DNA of 6,320 bases, taken from Pseudomonadota bacterium. Lineage in GTDB: Bacteria > Pseudomonadota > Gammaproteobacteria > UBA6186 > Azoamicaceae. Shown one piece after another: positions 6,164-6,320 of the stretch. The translations under genes and the position numbers were made by a program. The stretch's first letter is position 1. Each line of letters opens with the position of its first letter. A model generated the notes under the pieces. That model saw nothing but the letters and a program-made list of their open reading frames with translations, was not told where the DNA came from and did not search any database. Where the stretch lies: positions 1 through 6,320 of the forward strand of contig JAJZUR010000086.1 of assembly GCA_021848375.1 (NCBI GenBank), in the 5' to 3' direction.

Positions 6164-6187
6164 ATTGTCTAATTTCTAGACTTGACA
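6164..6187 (+). repeat. TGTCTA repeat with short stem, near the right-edge gene
   Basis: GTCTA (6167-6171) pairs with TAGAC (6177-6181) around 5 bases, followed by TTGACA (6182-6187). The sequence ATTGTCTA plus ATTTCTAG is the plus-strand counterpart of the minus-strand copy at 482-500 upstream of accB. It may be an element end or an operator for the gene at 6221. Confidence 0.3.
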
Positions 6188-6220
6188 CTTTTTGATGATA
6201 ACAAATGAGGAAAATTAAAT

Positions 6221-6320
6221 ATGTTTAGCACAACAGAGAAATCAAATTTAAAAGAAAAATGGGAGTCCATATCAGCGTTTTTCGCAATGCACGCAAATGA
6301 TTGTGTTTTTAATATACCTG
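6221..6320 (+). CDS. 5' end of unidentified gene, cut by window edge
   Basis: An ATG at 6221 is preceded by TGAGGA (6206-6211), a good ribosome binding site 9-10 bases upstream, and the frame stays open for 33 codons to the window edge. The visible N-terminus is hydrophilic and lysine/glutamate-rich at residues 4-14, then reads WESISAFFAMHAND at 14-27. I do not recognise it. It has no signal peptide and does not look like a common transposase N-terminus. It is AT-rich like the leftmost gene, so it belongs to the accessory DNA rather than to the housekeeping block. Confidence 0.5.
   Translation, partial: MFSTTEKSNLKEKWESISAFFAMHANDCVFNIP

Larger units (their letters stand above)
6102..6188. 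repeat. Possible mobile-element remnant with GTGTC...GACAC ends
   Basis: The segment begins at the point where the transporter reading is lost. Its left end GTGTC (6102-6106) is matched by GACAC (6184-6188), and beyond these five bases the two ends agree at scattered positions only. TGTCTA occurs twice in direct orientation (6103 and 6166), each followed by NTTT and then GAC. No target-site duplication is visible, and the transporter does not resume to the right, so this may be one edge of a larger inserted segment rather than a complete small element. Confidence 0.25.

Noticed and set aside
6182..6202. Perfect TTGACA as a -35 box for the gene at 6221
   Set aside because: No acceptable -10 box lies 15-19 bases downstream; GATAAC at 6197 is only 9 bases away and the correct window falls on the ribosome binding site.
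5842..6320. Frameshift in the transporter instead of a rearrangement
   Set aside because: No frame after about 6110 shows hydrophobic transporter segments, and composition changes abruptly to AT-rich at the same point.
1..6320. CRISPR arrays, tRNA or rRNA genes
   Set aside because: No regularly spaced repeats and no tRNA-like cloverleaf or rRNA sequence were recognised by eye on either strand.

Overview
The window carries a conserved gammaproteobacterial housekeeping block, all on the + strand, flanked on both sides by AT-rich accessory DNA. The order accB-accC-prmA-dusB-fis, the short Fis, the moderate GC of the core genes and an ankyrin-like fragment at the left edge suggest a host-associated member of the Legionellales/Coxiellaceae type (for example a Rickettsiella-like organism). 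That placement is inference from gene order and protein style, not from a database match.

Layout. Positions 1-366 hold the 3' end of an unidentified, possibly ankyrin-like, AT-rich gene, closed by a hairpin. Positions 367-557 are intergenic, with a sharp change in composition near position 500. Then come accB (558-1046) and accC (1046-2386), the biotin carrier and biotin carboxylase subunits of acetyl-CoA carboxylase. prmA (2396-3286) encodes the ribosomal protein L11 methyltransferase. dusB (3313-4269) encodes a tRNA dihydrouridine synthase, and fis (4232-4480) a nucleoid protein whose start lies inside the dusB end. A 69-base gap with a candidate promoter leads to an HtrA/Deg-family periplasmic serine protease with one PDZ domain (4550-5830). 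This is followed closely by the first two membrane segments of a Bcr/CflA-type drug efflux transporter (5842 onward), which is cut off near 6103-6113. From there to the right edge the DNA is AT-rich again and holds short TGTCTA repeats and the start of an unrecognised gene (6221 to edge).

How the genes work together. accB and accC are translationally coupled and supply the first half-reaction of fatty acid synthesis. prmA, dusB and fis form a translation/nucleoid cluster that is often found together in gammaproteobacteria. The short gaps (9 and 26 bases) and overlaps suggest co-transcription from accB through fis. htrA probably has its own promoter and its transcript would run into the broken transporter.

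I found no convincing new biological system. The most interesting points are the rearranged right boundary that destroys the transporter, the related TGTCTA(C) sequences in opposite orientation at both composition breaks, the mixed DegS/DegQ-like build of the protease, and the dusB/fis overlap with a minimal Fis.
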